Notes under the pieces: model-generated | Told to the model about the DNA's origin: nothing | The model's input: only the letters and a program-made list of their open reading frames with translations | Databases searched by the model: none | Part shown: piece by piece, positions 1 to 10,661 of the stretch | Layout: each line of letters starts with the position of its first letter | Numbering within the stretch: position 1 is the first letter of the stretch | Source of the DNA: Cytospora piceicola | Lineage: Eukaryota > Ascomycota > Sordariomycetes > Diaporthales > Cytosporaceae | DNA: 64,000 nt | Assembly (NCBI GenBank): GCA_023375675.1 | Contig: JALQBC010000004.1 | Span: 1,488,001-1,552,000 of the forward strand | Direction of reading: 5' to 3' | Program-made: the position numbers and the translations under genes

Positions 1-1016
1 ACCCGATAATGGAGTCTGGCTCACCCCCGTTCCCTAGGGAAACGATCTTGGACAGGGCGTTCCAGCTGCGCTGCATACCTGGCTCGGACCAAAATGTTCC
101 GGGTGAAGAAAAGTTGAGCTCGCTTGCGCGCTTTGAGGCCCTGATGCAACATTCCGACGAGCAGAGGAAGCTGCGGGAACAGAGAGAACGAACTATGAGA
201 CCGCCTTTATCCCCACCGATGTCGGCACAGCACTCTGAACTGAAGAGTGCGTGGGACCTGGACGAAGATTCAGACGAGGCCGATTCGGATATAGATTCCG
301 ACGACACCGAAGGGGACTCCGGATACGGGCGAGAGCAAGACGTGGAGGCTGACAGGGACAGCATGCGCCCAGTATCGAGGAGAACCCCCAGTTATCTCAA
401 GGGCCGGCAAACGCCTCGGTCTCAAGCGCAATCGCCTCGCTCACCGGCGAGTTGCCACCATGAAACTTCAATTTCCTTAAACAGTGGGTCCAACCTTGGT
501 CGCAGTCCAATAATATTCAGGCCAGGATTTGCTCAGAGAACATACAGTCACCCCTCAATAGCTGGCCGCGGCAGCAGAACGAACCTGCAATTACCACTCG
601 ACATCTCTCCGGGAAAGAGCAGCATCGCGTCAGGCAAAATGTCGGTCCTCGAGGAGAACACGGACGGCGGGCTGAACCCGGCGGCCACCCTATACCGGAC
701 GACCACATTTGCCGAAGGCCAACAGAAGCACTCCGCGGCGAGTGTTGGTGGCAAGAGACTCAGCTTCTCCGACCGCAACAGGCGGTTAAGCAGTTCGAGT
801 AGTCTGCTGTTGGTGCAGACGAACACGAGCGACCACGAGGCGGACGAGGCTCAGTCGCCGCGCCGTTTGTCCGTACAGCCTCGCGAGATTGCTGCGCTAT
901 TCAGATCTTCCAAGACGGAGAGCGATGGGCGCCTCGATCGAGACGCGCGCGACGAGAAGCGCAGCAGCTGGCGGAACAGCGTGGGTGTGTTTGGCGGCGA
1001 GGGCGACTTTCTGTGA
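1..1016 (+). CDS. Uncharacterised Ser/Arg-rich protein, 3' part of gene
   Basis: The reading frame is open from the left edge of the window, so the first ATG (position 9) need not be the true start and this is probably the last exon of a longer gene. I do not recognise the family. The visible 335 residues are hydrophilic and probably largely disordered. Residues 40-65 form a charged helical stretch (EALMQHSDEQRKLREQRER), residues 80-115 are an acidic Asp/Ser run, and the rest is rich in Ser, Arg and Pro with many RxxS and SP sites, as in fungal signalling or cytoskeletal scaffolds that are heavily phosphorylated. There is no signal peptide or membrane segment. The protein ends in GGEGDFL. That it is coding is supported by the long frame and by its stop just before a drop into AT-rich, low-complexity 3' sequence. 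Confidence 0.7.
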   Translation, partial: PIMESGSPPFPRETILDRAFQLRCIPGSDQNVPGEEKLSSLARFEALMQHSDEQRKLREQRERTMRPPLSPPMSAQHSELKSAWDLDEDSDEADSDIDSDDTEGDSGYGREQDVEADRDSMRPVSRRTPSYLKGRQTPRSQAQSPRSPASCHHETSISLNSGSNLGRSPIIFRPGFAQRTYSHPSIAGRGSRTNLQLPLDISPGKSSIASGKMSVLEENTDGGLNPAATLYRTTTFAEGQQKHSAASVGGKRLSFSDRNRRLSSSSSLLLVQTNTSDHEADEAQSPRRLSVQPREIAALFRSSKTESDGRLDRDARDEKRSSWRNSVGVFGGEGDFL

Positions 1017-2215
1017 AAGCAACGCAACCAAAATCTTCACGACGACAACGATAGGACCAATGCTTCAATTCTGGTCAGTCTCGACCGGTGCGAACTGCTT
1101 TTTCTTGTTAGTTGGAGATACCCCCCCAGGAGCAGAACCCGCCTCTGCTTTTGTTGGGATACATTTGCAACGTTCCGGGCCTTGTTTTGACACCAGCACA
1201 ACGCTCCTCCGTGACGTTTGTCGCTATCTATCATGGCTAGACCTGAGCGGTGCCAAATTCTTTTGTATGGGACCTTAGACGTTGTTTAATGCGCGTCCTT
1301 CATCACCTCTCATGACCATCACGATGCACGGCCGGCATTTTCCCGGCACAGAAACACATCAGGCATGGCGTTACATTTGCATTGACTGATATCCCCTGCG
1401 CGGCTAGCGGCTGCTGCTGCTGCTATTTAAACTTCTTTTTATTTTACTTTGGCTTGATAATAAAGGGTTGAAGAAATGAAAAAGGGGCAGTCCTTTTTGT
1501 TTTTTTTGTTTTGGATAACGCGGCTGGGAGCCGTGGCGAGAGAGAAAAAAGAAAAAGATGAGACGACGGGGCGTGTAAGGCGTCAGAACGCTCACCTCGG
1601 TCCTCAGGCCTGAAACGGACAGGACGTGTACTTTTAGCATATATTAGTTGTCTTGTATACAATATACTTAGACACTTCCCGAGCGTTTTCAAGGCTGAAT
1701 GAAGGCTGAGTTTACGAACTTAACTGGCTTCCCGATTTTTGGGTAGCAACAGAGCTTCGTGCCCATCGTTCCTGGCGGTTTGTGTGAAACCAGCCTAGCA
1801 CACTGACAACTGCTTTCTGTTTGACATGATATAGATGGCCTCAGCGAGAGGTAGTGATAAATGCATTTAAAACAAGACAAAAGGTCTCATCAGAGATAGC
1901 TGTGGCCCCTCCTAATGATGATAATAATATTATCGCTGTACAGTTGACAGCTACCTGCATAGGCAAGGCCTTGGAGCACTTTGTTTGCAAGGTGTGTATG
2001 GATTCAGTCGTGTGCTGTAATGCTCTGACTTATTGTATCTCCTGTCTGCTCAGATGATCTGGATTAAAGATGTCTGAACCCCGAGCACTTGGAAACTTCT
2101 TCCATTGTAGGTGAGTTGTATCGCTTGAAGCACGTAGTCTAGATTGAACCCGAGAAGAAGAAAAAGTGCAAAAAAAAAAATGCAAAAGAGAAGGGTTATT
2201 TGACTGTAGACCATT
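1017..2215. other. Intergenic: 3' flank, T-rich tracts, no gene seen
   Basis: After the stop at 1016 comes presumed 3' UTR. T/A-rich stretches lie around 1432-1560, with poly-T runs near 1498-1511. The short frames here have no recognisable domain or codon pattern. The next feature is the tRNA on the minus strand. Confidence 0.6.
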
Positions 2216-2304
2216 AGGTCCTACTGGGATTCGAACCCAAGTCCCCGGAAGTAATGATTGAAGGAATCAGAATCCGATGTGATAACCAACTACACTATAG
2301 AACC
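2216..2304 (-). tRNA. tRNA-Gln (CTG) with a 16-nt intron
   Basis: The reverse complement folds as a full cloverleaf. The acceptor stem pairs GGTTCTA with TAGGACC, with discriminator T. The D arm contains TAGTTGGTTA, and the T arm TTGGG/CCCAG carries the loop TTCGAAT. The anticodon loop is TTCTGAT, so the anticodon is CTG (Gln), and its stem TCGGA pairs with TCCGG only after a 16-nt insert following position 37 is removed. That is the standard place for a nuclear tRNA intron. The mature length is 73 nt including the discriminator base. The A-box and B-box internal promoter elements are intact. Confidence 0.93.
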
Positions 2305-3274
2305 TTCTGTGTTTTGATTGGAAGCATGAGTCGCGAGGGTGCTCATGTAGCAGAGTTTTCCAGAAAAAGTGGTGGGTTGGGATGGGTGTGGAGTGGAGAT
2401 TATCGGTCGAAGCCCAGATTAGTTAAGCGTGCCTATTTTATCCATGGATTGTATTAGAGTACTAAGCATAGAGTAATAGAGTCGGTACGTACCTTGCCGT
2501 TACTGAGTATCTACGCCCTAAGCCAGGGTTCTAGGACTGGACCCACAACAAGAGGTTCCCGGCATAAGGGTTAAATGTCGCTGAATGGTAGATATTCAGT
2601 AAGTACGTACCAAACACTGCTCAGTAGTAGCACAAGTAGATAAGTAGTACTACTTCCTATACCTATGTGCAACTTCCTTCTTGATGGTATAGAACTACAG
2701 ACAAATATTTGAACATAGCACCCATTGTTGAGCAAATTCGTCAAAGCTAGTAGTTATGTTGTGCTGATGTCTCAATGAAGGCGCTCTCTCTCTCTCTCCC
2801 CAGATGTCTCTTTAGCTGTATAAATGTGGGCCAAGTGCCTGAGCTTAGCACTGAGTTGACATCCAGCAGCAACCACAGCTGCTGCAGCACCACCTAACCA
2901 CCTAACCATAACCATTTACCTACTGTAGTATACACAGTAAGGTGGTATCAATACACTGACTGCTAGATAGTACTTAGCCTACCTAGGTACCTACTTACAT
3001 GATCAGCCCTTTAAGATCCATCTTGGTCGTTATCAAGCAGAAATGGAGGCTTTGGATGGTTTATAAGACACTATTTCTACTCGATCCCTCTTTTGTTCTC
3101 AAAAGTCTCATTCTGCCTCGAAAGGCCCATCCACCAAGGGCCAGCAGCCATCATTACCAAGACGATAACGGCAACAACACCAGCTATCACCCTCATCAGC
3201 CCGATTCTCACCCTCACCCTCACCCTCACATCACCTCGCCCACCAACACCACCACCACCACCACCACCACCACC
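2305..3274. other. Intergenic / promoter and leader of the GH18 gene
   Basis: This stretch holds scattered TACC/GGTA motifs (for example 2975-2998), a short CT run near 2787-2800, and two TATA-like boxes, TATAAA at 2819-2824 and TTTATAAG at 3059-3066. CACC repeats at 3241-3274 lead straight into the proposed start codon. An in-frame ATG at 2999 lies upstream of the second TATA-like box and encodes no conserved sequence. Confidence 0.5.
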
Positions 3275-4516
3275 ATGCCTCCCCTCCCACCCCCCTCACC
3301 CGCCCTCCCACGCATCATAACCTACTACCAAACCCACCACCGCCCAGACGGCACGCCCATCTCCGTCCTGCCCCTCCTGACCCAGCCCGGCATCCGCCTG
3401 ACCCACCTCATCCTGGCCGCCATCCACGTCAACGCCGACCCCGACGCCATCACCCTCAACGACCACAGCCCCGCCCACCCGCGCTTCCACACCCTCTGGG
3501 CCGAGGTCCGCGCCCTGCAGGCCTCGGGCGTCAAGGTCCTCGGCATGCTCGGCGGCGCCGCCAAGGGCACCTTCGGCGCGGGGCGGCTGGGCGCACCGCC
3601 ACCACCCGAGGACGGGGCCGACGCTGACGACGGCACGTTCGAGAGGTACTATTGCCCGCTGCGGGACATGGTCAGGGAGAGGGGGCTGGACGGGCTGGAC
3701 CTGGACGTCGAGGAGGAGATGGGCCTCGGGGCCGCCGTGCGGCTGGTCGACAGGCTGAGGGCCGACTTCGGGCCCGCCTTCGTCATCACCCTCGCGCCCG
3801 TGGCGGCGGCGCTGCTGGACCGGAGGAGGAACCTGAGCGGGTTCGACTACGAGGCGCTCGAGGTCATGAGGGGGAGGGAGATCGCGTGGTACAACTGCCA
3901 GTTCTGTGAGTAGTAGTCCTTCTTCCTTGTTTTTTTTTTTTTTTTTGTTGTTTTTGTTTCCATTCTGCTTTCCCGTCGTGACGACGAGGAGATGGTTCTT
4001 TTTACGTACGTGACGAGAGGAGAAAAAAAAGAAAGAAAAAAAAAACCCGCTGACGTCCTCCCCCCCCGGCGCCCCGGGGGGGAACCAACAGACTGCGGGT
4101 GGGGCGACTGCAGCAACCCGGTCATGTACGAGATGCTGGTCATGAGGGGCTGGCCGCCCGAGAAGGTGGTGGTCGGCCTGGTGACGAGCCCCGAGAACGG
4201 CTCGGGCTTCGTGCCCCTGGACGCCCTGGCCGCCGTGGTCCCGCTCCTGGCCGGGAGGCACCCCCGCTTCGGCGGCGTCATGGGCTGGGAGTACTTCAAC
4301 GGCCTGCCCGGCGGCCGGGAGAGGCCCTGGGAGTGGGCGCGGTGGATGACGGCCGCGCTGGGGGGAGGCGGGGCCCAGGCGGGGCCCGGGAAGGCCGTCG
4401 TGCCGGTCGGGGCGGAGGCTGAGGCGGAGGCGGACCCGGATGATGGGACGGGCGAGGCGGCGCCGGTGCCTGGGGCGTTTGAGTATTATTCTGACGGGCT
4501 TGGGGATGATGGCTGA
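3275..4516 (+). CDS. Glycoside hydrolase family 18 (chitinase-like), two exons
   Basis: Exons are 3275-3905 and 4092-4516, giving 351 residues. The intron has a GTGAGT donor and an ACAG acceptor, and splicing joins the frame through a Tyr codon to read CQFYCGWGDCSNP. The protein is a GH18 barrel. Strand 1 is RIITYYQ near residue 13, LILAAIHVN is near residue 45, and the catalytic DxxDxDxE motif DGLDLDVE is at about 139-146 with E146 as proton donor. Later come YNCQFY and GVMGWEYFNG. Family members cleave chitin or related N-acetylglucosamine links. There is no signal peptide, so it is probably intracellular or leaves by another route. The start at 3275 is chosen because conserved sequence begins a few codons later; the upstream in-frame ATG at 2999 adds only low-complexity sequence. 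The last 60 residues are Gly/Ala/Glu-rich and unlike the barrel. The exact substrate cannot be told. Confidence 0.88.
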
Positions 4517-5382
4517 ACGGACCAGGTGCCGGGATGGAATACTCTGCGGACTGGGAGAGGAAGGAGGGATAGATGCCTAGAGGTGGGTAGTGTGCTTCCA
4601 GAGGCAGGCTGCCCAATATTGGCGTGGATTTGTGTCTTCTCAGCTTCGGCTCAACTGGATAGCCTATCTTGACAGCCTGTTACTGGACCTGAGTCCAAGT
4701 TTTCCCAGCGGAACTGGATGAGAGGGCTTCATTCGTGGAAATCAGAAACGACTCCCCCCGAGAGGCGAGGCTTGTTATGCGCGACCATGCTGCTCTCTTC
4801 ATATATTGCACACGGGTCGAAGAGCATTGCCTCCAACGAAGCAAGGTCTACCATGGAGCTTGTTCCGAGTTCTCCATGTATGTGTAGTAAGAGCATCACG
4901 AACTGGTCCGGTGACCCTTCTCGTCGGGCGATGCCTCGAGGCCGTGTGATTGATCGTGAACTGTGGCAGCTGGCACCCCGGGGAGTGGATTTCTAGGTCT
5001 CATTAGGGGTGCGTTTCAATCTCCCGATGGCTCTGTCTTATGTTTCACAATTATTGAGCACGACTTATTGGCGAAGACATTTCTCCCCTCATTGAAGAAA
5101 TTGCCGTGCCTGGAAACTGTATTGTCGGAGCTCTTGGCCAAATATATATCCAGGCGGAGACAGGAGTTAGGCCTGAGTACCTATATAGTATGAATAAATG
5201 CTCGAGCCTTGTCCTGACTTCTAATTTGCCCCGAGTTCAAGCTCACTCTATCTCATTCAGCCTATCGCCTGCTCAGAGACCTGATATCTAGATACTTGTT
5301 CACTTTACTTCATTTCATCTCCGACCCTTGCCATTCATTCACTTACCTGCCCGGTGCATAACCCCCATACCAAATCACAACC
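4517..5382. other. Intergenic, nothing recognised
   Basis: Only short overlapping frames without domains are present (for example 4718-4996 and 4963-5193). A C-rich, pyrimidine-rich tract at 5330-5400 could be the leader of the possible decayed gene that follows. Confidence 0.5.
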
Positions 5383-6370
5383 ATGCCACCCCTCCGCAAC
5401 TACTTCATCCCCGTCCCCCCTTTACGCGCCCTTCGCCCTTCGCCCTTCGCCCTCACCCACGCCCTACTGGCCAACGCACCGAGCGCCCATCAAAGGATCC
5501 ACGACGCCCCCGACCCGTCTCTCTGGGGGTCGCCATGCTGTGCTTCGGCGTCCAGGAAGAGCGCCGACGACGTCGAGGAACGAGGAAAACCCCCCCGCCT
5601 CCAAGCCACCTGCCCAACTGGTGCCAGCCGACCTGGCGCCTTGCGCCTGGCTGCGACGTAGGGGGGGGGGAGGGGTGGTTATGTTGCGGCCAGCACAAGC
5701 ACGTACAGATGTCAGGCTCGGGCCGGGGCTTCATGTGGCTGTCCCTGGGGGGACGCGACTCTGGGATATTGAGAGTGAGTAGTGGCTTCTGCAGATCTCT
5801 TCCAATTGGACATTCACCCGGGAGGAGAGGGGGGGGGGGGCGCGCTTTCTACCCTGTTCGTGTGACTCCGTTTCTCTCTCTCAAACTCTGCCACCAGCAT
5901 CCTCGACCAGAAGGTGTGGGCTGAACGGCGAGCTGGTCTCACAGCAGTCTGGCTGCAGGTTAGCACACACCCTGTCCTCGTATCGAGTCGCTCATGCTCA
6001 ATCTTATTTTGGTCTTCTTTACCTAGATCTTGTTCCTGCAGACAAGGGGACGAAGCCCAGCGTCAACCACAGCACAGACGAGTGCAGCAAACACCAACTA
6101 CGGCACGCTGACCTCCCTCAACCGGGCCGACTTGGAGCTTGTGGTGGGCGAGGCAGTCACCGAGCGACCTGGACGGACCCATTGTCTCACAACGGCGCTT
6201 CCTCCGACGGTGGGATCACCTGGACCGGGGACGCCATCGCTCCGCTATGAGCAAGAACACCGCCTGGGACCTACCTTGAGCAGGTGCGAGGCGACTGGCC
6301 TCGTTGTGTCTTTTGGCTCCCTGTCGACATGTTGCGGCGTGATCCCCTTCCGGCCTGGGTGGCCAGGGTG
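5383..6370 (+). pseudogene. Possible decayed gene, identity uncertain
   Basis: The stretch has GC-rich exon-like composition, splice-like signals (GTGAGT near 5775, GTTAGC near 5959, TGCAG near 6040) and short plausible coding pieces in different frames. No single spliced frame can be built across it without stops. Pieces such as GLNGELVSQQSG (about 5920-5955) and SSDGGITWTGDA (about 6205-6240, in another frame from DLDGPIV) vaguely recall the repeated strands of CyanoVirin-N-homology lectins, but the match is too weak to name it. It may be a degenerated gene or chance. Confidence 0.2.
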
Positions 6371-8475
6371 ACAGCATAGTCAGGAAAGCATGGCGCAGTC
6401 CCCTGCGGAGACCGAGCATTCCCTCCCGGTACGAGCTTTTCCCATGCATGCACGCCACTGAGAACTGTAAAAGAAGATGATGAGATGAGGCGCCTGTTTG
6501 CGCCTGGCGGCCCCAGGATGGACTATAGTCTCAGCTAGTCTGGCGGCGCCACGGGGTGGCTGTGACGCTGCCAAGATGGATTTGTTCGTATCATCCGCTG
6601 CCCTGTATGTATCGACGCGTCCCTTTTGGGAGTTACCTAGAATGAGTGACAAAAAAAACACAAACAACTAGGCTCATTTGCCAGTCTGCGCCAGAGAAAA
6701 ATGACTGGGCGACACGGGGCTGCCGTCCAGAAGCCCATCGAGACCCGTGGAAGAAAAGAAGACGTCAACCCCAGCTCCGGGAAACAACCCTGGGCCAAGC
6801 TCCTGCGCCCATTGCTCGGGTGTGCAGCTCGCCGGATTGCGAGAATGAGTTGCTGCCTGGTTCGTGATCCGGATTGATGGCTGCACGTCGACGGCGAAGC
6901 GGCGATGACGATGCTGATGATTTGATTATGAGGCTCTTTGGGAAACTGTTTTGTGAGATGCGATCATGTCCTGCCCTGCGTTTTAGTTTGGCAAGCTATG
7001 TTGTCCGGCGGTGTGAGACGCTGCGTGGGGAGGGCGGGCTGCAGGGGGAGAGAGTAGCAGCAGAGGATGCGTGGGGGTTGTTTCAGTCGTCCCATAGAAC
7101 CGTTCTCCCCCGTTGAGTAGATAGATAGATAGTACGGGTAATACGGAAGTCGGGGCATAGCCTCCTCCTCACCAGGAAACTCGGTGTGTGGTGATGACTG
7201 TCGACCGGTGCCACTGCAGACCGGTCAAAAGGCCTGCAGGCTATAGAGCAGTTTTGTTTGTACCACATCGTCCCAATCTGGTGTTGAATCCTCGTACTGT
7301 TAGTCAGTCAGTCTTGGTCCTCGTCTCGTATGAACGGCGAATGTCTACTTAGGTATCTCTATTCTGCGACCATGCACATATGGTGTCTTGCGCCCGTCCA
7401 CGTTACAGCCATAGATTAGCGATCATTTCGGCGAGTGGGTGACTAGGCAAAAAAGGAACCCCAGAATTGAGGTTCCTAACACAGAAATTGAGGGCCTTCA
7501 TGCCTGCATCGATGTCTCGGTTCCTGTATCTCCGGTAAGCAAAGCTGTCGCGAAGTTGGCAAGCTTCTTTCTTTCTTTCCCACCCTGCCCCTGCCCGCCG
7601 CACATTCGTGCAGTCCCCCCGTACGACGCCCGTAAAGGAACCAAGGAGGTCGAAGAGACCATGTCTCTTCCTTCGCAGCGTAGCATCCTGGTACGTGGTG
7701 CCTGGTTATAGGGCAGGGCGCAAGAACCTCGGGGTGTACAGATAGGGCTGTCGCGGTCGCAGCAGAGCCTCAAGAGAAGGACCTTCTAGTGATCACCGCC
7801 GTGACACCGGCTCGTTCTGCTCTCCCCTCAGGGACGGGCCCCAGTGGACGTCGTGACGTGTCTGTTGTTCCCCGGCCTCGTTCGCTGTTGCTGGCGTGAA
7901 TCCTTCTGCGAAGAGATGCAACCCTGGCCTGGGTCTGTTCAAGCTTCTACACGGCAAAAGGGCACACCTCGTGCTTGCTGTGCCCCCCCGTTGCGCCGTG
8001 CTCAGTCCGGCCGAGACAAGGCCAGGTTGAAGTTGGGGGAGGATCTGACCGGAATGGGGTGAAACGGTCAGATCTGTGCACGTTGGCGAGGCTGTAGGGC
8101 TGCATCTGCGGGATGCCAGATGCTGTACGAGGTGTATGTAATAGATGGACAATTGAACGAAGATGGAATTGGGGGCAGGATGCAGTGCGATGCTGGGTAG
8201 GGCTCTCTCTGCCTTGGTGCTTCTATTTCTTGGCGACCCTTCTTCTGATTCCTTCGATTGTTCTTTTCGGTGAACAAAGTACCAAGTACCCACCCAGGCA
8301 TTTTGGAGCTGGCTTCCGACTGGGCGCAGTCAAACCAACACGTTTTGATCTGCCCAATGCGATGCCGATTGAGCGGCGGCGGCGTGGCCGGAGATACACG
8401 CAAGGCCTATACAGTGTACCTGGGTGCTCAGGCCCGAACGGGCAAAAGACCTGCAAGGCCTGTAACATTGAAGGG

Positions 8476-8531
8476 TATTAGTGTAGGGTTCTAGTGTAAG
8501 GTGTTAATGTAGGGTATAAATGTAGGTGGTG
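8476..8531. repeat. Degenerate ~13-bp tandem repeat (TGTAGGGT core)
   Basis: Four head-to-tail copies of a TA(G/A)TGTAGGGT-like unit are visible. The core resembles, but is not, the TTAGGG telomere repeat. Confidence 0.6.
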
Positions 8532-8768
8532 ACTGTTCGGGGGGCCGGTGACTCTTACTTGCTCATATCTTACATCTTAGGTGCATGAGGATGGATGAAT
8601 GGGTAAGACGAGCTGCCTAATCAGTATATCTCGCCAGCCGGCATGACAAACCTGAGGCCAAAAAGGGATGGAGAGTTGCCTGGGCGAGGCTTAGTTGTTA
8701 CCTCGACCACATCTGGTGGGATTGCCGTCGATCCGGAGGAGAGTGTTTCCGTTGATTACTATACATGT

Positions 8769-8792
8769 TACTCTACTCTACTCTACTCTACT
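8769..8792. repeat. Microsatellite (ACTCT)n
   Basis: About four and a half direct copies of the 5-bp unit ACTCT, followed by AAGT repeats. Confidence 0.9.
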
Positions 8793-9691
8793 ACGCAAGT
8801 AAGTAAGTACCTGAAGATGCTACCGTGGGCTGTCAGGCCGTCAGGCTGTCTCAATGTCGCGGTGTGAGACTTGTTGATGCGAGAGACAATGCATGCAACA
8901 TGATGACAAAAAATAGGAATGGATACATGTACCAGTAGTGCAGTGTTTTCTATTTGTATTAGCCGACATGATCTTTTTCTGGAGTGTGGACCCGTACTTA
9001 TTGTGGCACATACATGAATACTACTGTAGTAGTCCAAACAGATAATACTACTCACCGTACAATTGAGAATCCAGAATGTGAGAGAATTGTCCAGTGAGTT
9101 GCAATACGCACGCCGTACTTGTACCTGACATAAGATAGAAATAGTGGAGGAAAATGGAAATGGCGGTACCCAAGACAACATAAGTCCTACAATAGAAATG
9201 AAAATACCTAGCAGATTAGGTAGACACAATAAAACCAACACCGAAAACCAGATCCAACGCCCATTTCGGGGCGATGCAAGCATCCAGTCCCACCGGGCTG
9301 GTTCGAGAACAAGCAAAGCTCGCTGCTGTATGGCCCCAGCTCTGCACCAGCTCTGCAAGGACTGCATCGAAGCGGGCGCTTACAGGACAGAGAACGGTGG
9401 GGAGAGAAGCAGGGGGACAGAGAAACAGGCACTCAGCCCTACGCGATGTCGATCACAGCTGCTGTGACACTCTGACACTTTGCAACAACCGAAATCCTCC
9501 CCCATCCTTCTGTCCTACCTTGTCCTGCTCACACCCCCCCAATGAACCCTCAAACCAGGCACCTCGTGTTCTGCCCTATGCCGCCCCCCCGGTGCAAGCC
9601 TCCCATGCGTGCGCGCATTTATTTCCTGCATGGCACTTTTGAGAAACATGTCTCTCGATTCTTGGGATTGGCCGGGCTGTACGTACTGTAT

Positions 9692-9730
9692 TGTATGTAT
9701 GTATCTATGTAAGTATGTATGTATGTATGT
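9692..9730. repeat. Microsatellite (GTAT)n
   Basis: About nine copies of GTAT with two interruptions (GTATCTATGTAAGTAT). Confidence 0.9.
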
Positions 9731-9941
9731 GACATCTGGGTCAAGTACATCGCCATCGCTATTGGGGGGGAAAAGGGTGGATGGATACCTCTGCCCAGGT
9801 AGCATTTGGAATTCCCAAAATTGGCTGACAGCCCTGCAACCACCCCCTCCCCCCCACCCCACAAGGCCTGCTACCACATGGCAATGTCGAACATGGGGGT
9901 CCGTCGGTGAGTAGCAGTCATGGTGTGCCTGCGTGCCTGTA

Positions 9942-9968
9942 TGTGTGTGTGTGTGTGTGTGTGTGTGG
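9942..9968. repeat. Microsatellite (TG)n
   Basis: An uninterrupted run of about thirteen TG dinucleotides. Confidence 0.95.
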
Positions 9969-10222
9969 AGGCTGATGGGCTCTCTCCCCCTGTGCGTCCG
10001 TTGAAAGACCCTGGTCTCTTATGTCATCCTTCGCGGAGGCTGTGACGGCTGCAATGATGATGATGGGGGCCCATGCTTGCGTCTTGTAGTATTCTTGCAT
10101 GTTGCCTATGGTCCGGCGGTGGGAGGAGGATGAGGCTGACGACGGGAAGGATGGTTAGAGTCCTGGGGTGAGGCCGAGGGGCGGGCTACTGGAATATGAC
10201 TTCAGAACTTGTCTTGCTCGCC

Positions 10223-10230
10223 TATATAAG
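10223..10230 (+). promoter_or_regulatory. TATA box of the triple-repeat small protein gene
   Basis: TATATAAG stands about 185 bp before the ATG at 10413. It is followed by a CT-rich tract (10258-10275) and an A/C-rich leader with CAACAA repeats that lacks G-rich sequence, the usual layout of strongly expressed fungal genes. Confidence 0.6.
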
Positions 10231-10412
10231 GACTCTCCATTCTGGCCTTGAAATCCAGTCCTCCTCCTTCTCATCATCATCATCATCACCATCAACAATA
10301 GCAACAACAACTAGACCAACAATCTCAACGCTCAAAACACACTTCCACTTACCACCCCCCACAACTTCCAAACATCCCAAACCACCATTACCACCACCAA
10401 CCCATCATCATA

Positions 10413-10661
10413 ATGGCCGCCTTCTCCATGATCTCCAACGAGCGCCCCATGCTCTACGGCCGCTCCGGCTACAACAGCAAGCCCAACGGCGGCGATGACG
10501 ATGACAGCAAGAACCAGGGCCGCTCCGGCTACAACAGCAAGCCCAACGGCGGCGATGACGACGACGACAACAAGAACCGAGGCCGGAGTGGTTACAACTC
10601 CAAGCCCAACGGCGGCGATGATGACGACGACAACAAGAGGTCGCTCAACTTCAGCTACTAA
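10413..10661 (+). CDS. Small repeat protein, three copies of GRSGYNSKPNGGDDDD
   Basis: This intronless frame encodes 82 residues. After an 17-residue leader (MAAFSMISNERPMLY and following) come three head-to-tail copies of GRSGYNSKPNGG, each followed by four or five Asp and a short Lys/Asn linker. The protein ends in KRSLNFSY. The core is identical in all three copies and the DNA of copies 1 and 2 is nearly identical, so either the repeat arose recently or it is kept uniform. There is no signal peptide by eye, no cysteine and no membrane segment. A TATA box, CT tract and CAA-rich leader support real and probably high expression. I do not recognise the family. It could be an unstructured stress or spore protein, or a precursor of repeated peptides; only the last copy is followed by a Lys-Arg pair. 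Function is unknown. Confidence 0.75.
   Translation: MAAFSMISNERPMLYGRSGYNSKPNGGDDDDSKNQGRSGYNSKPNGGDDDDDNKNRGRSGYNSKPNGGDDDDDNKRSLNFSY

Larger units (their letters stand above)
6371..10195. other. Intergenic with microsatellites, no supported gene
   Basis: Many short frames on both strands overlap each other and none has a recognisable domain. The longest, 194 codons on the minus strand at 8783-9367, runs through microsatellite and AT-rich sequence and is rejected. Simple repeats: a 13-bp degenerate tandem repeat at 8476-8531, ACTCT repeats at 8769-8792, GTAT repeats at 9692-9730 and a TG run at 9942-9968. Confidence 0.5.

Noticed and set aside
2999..3274. N-terminal extension of the GH18 protein from the ATG at 2999
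   Set aside because: The added 92 residues are His/Pro/Thr low complexity, with a TATA-like box inside. Conserved sequence starts just after 3275.
3296..4261. 321-codon minus-strand frame over the GH18 gene
   Set aside because: It reads through the GH18 intron and is low complexity. The opposite strand holds the catalytic motif.
8476..8531. Interstitial telomere repeat
   Set aside because: The units are TGTAGGGT-like, not TTAGGG, and period and sequence are irregular.
8783..9367. 194-codon minus-strand frame with hydrophobic segments
   Set aside because: It crosses AT-rich and microsatellite-like sequence, has no upstream promoter pattern or domain, and no codon bias.
10413..10661. Calling the triple-repeat protein a secreted RiPP precursor
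   Set aside because: No signal peptide, a single Lys-Arg pair instead of one per repeat, and no modification genes nearby. Kept only as a possibility.
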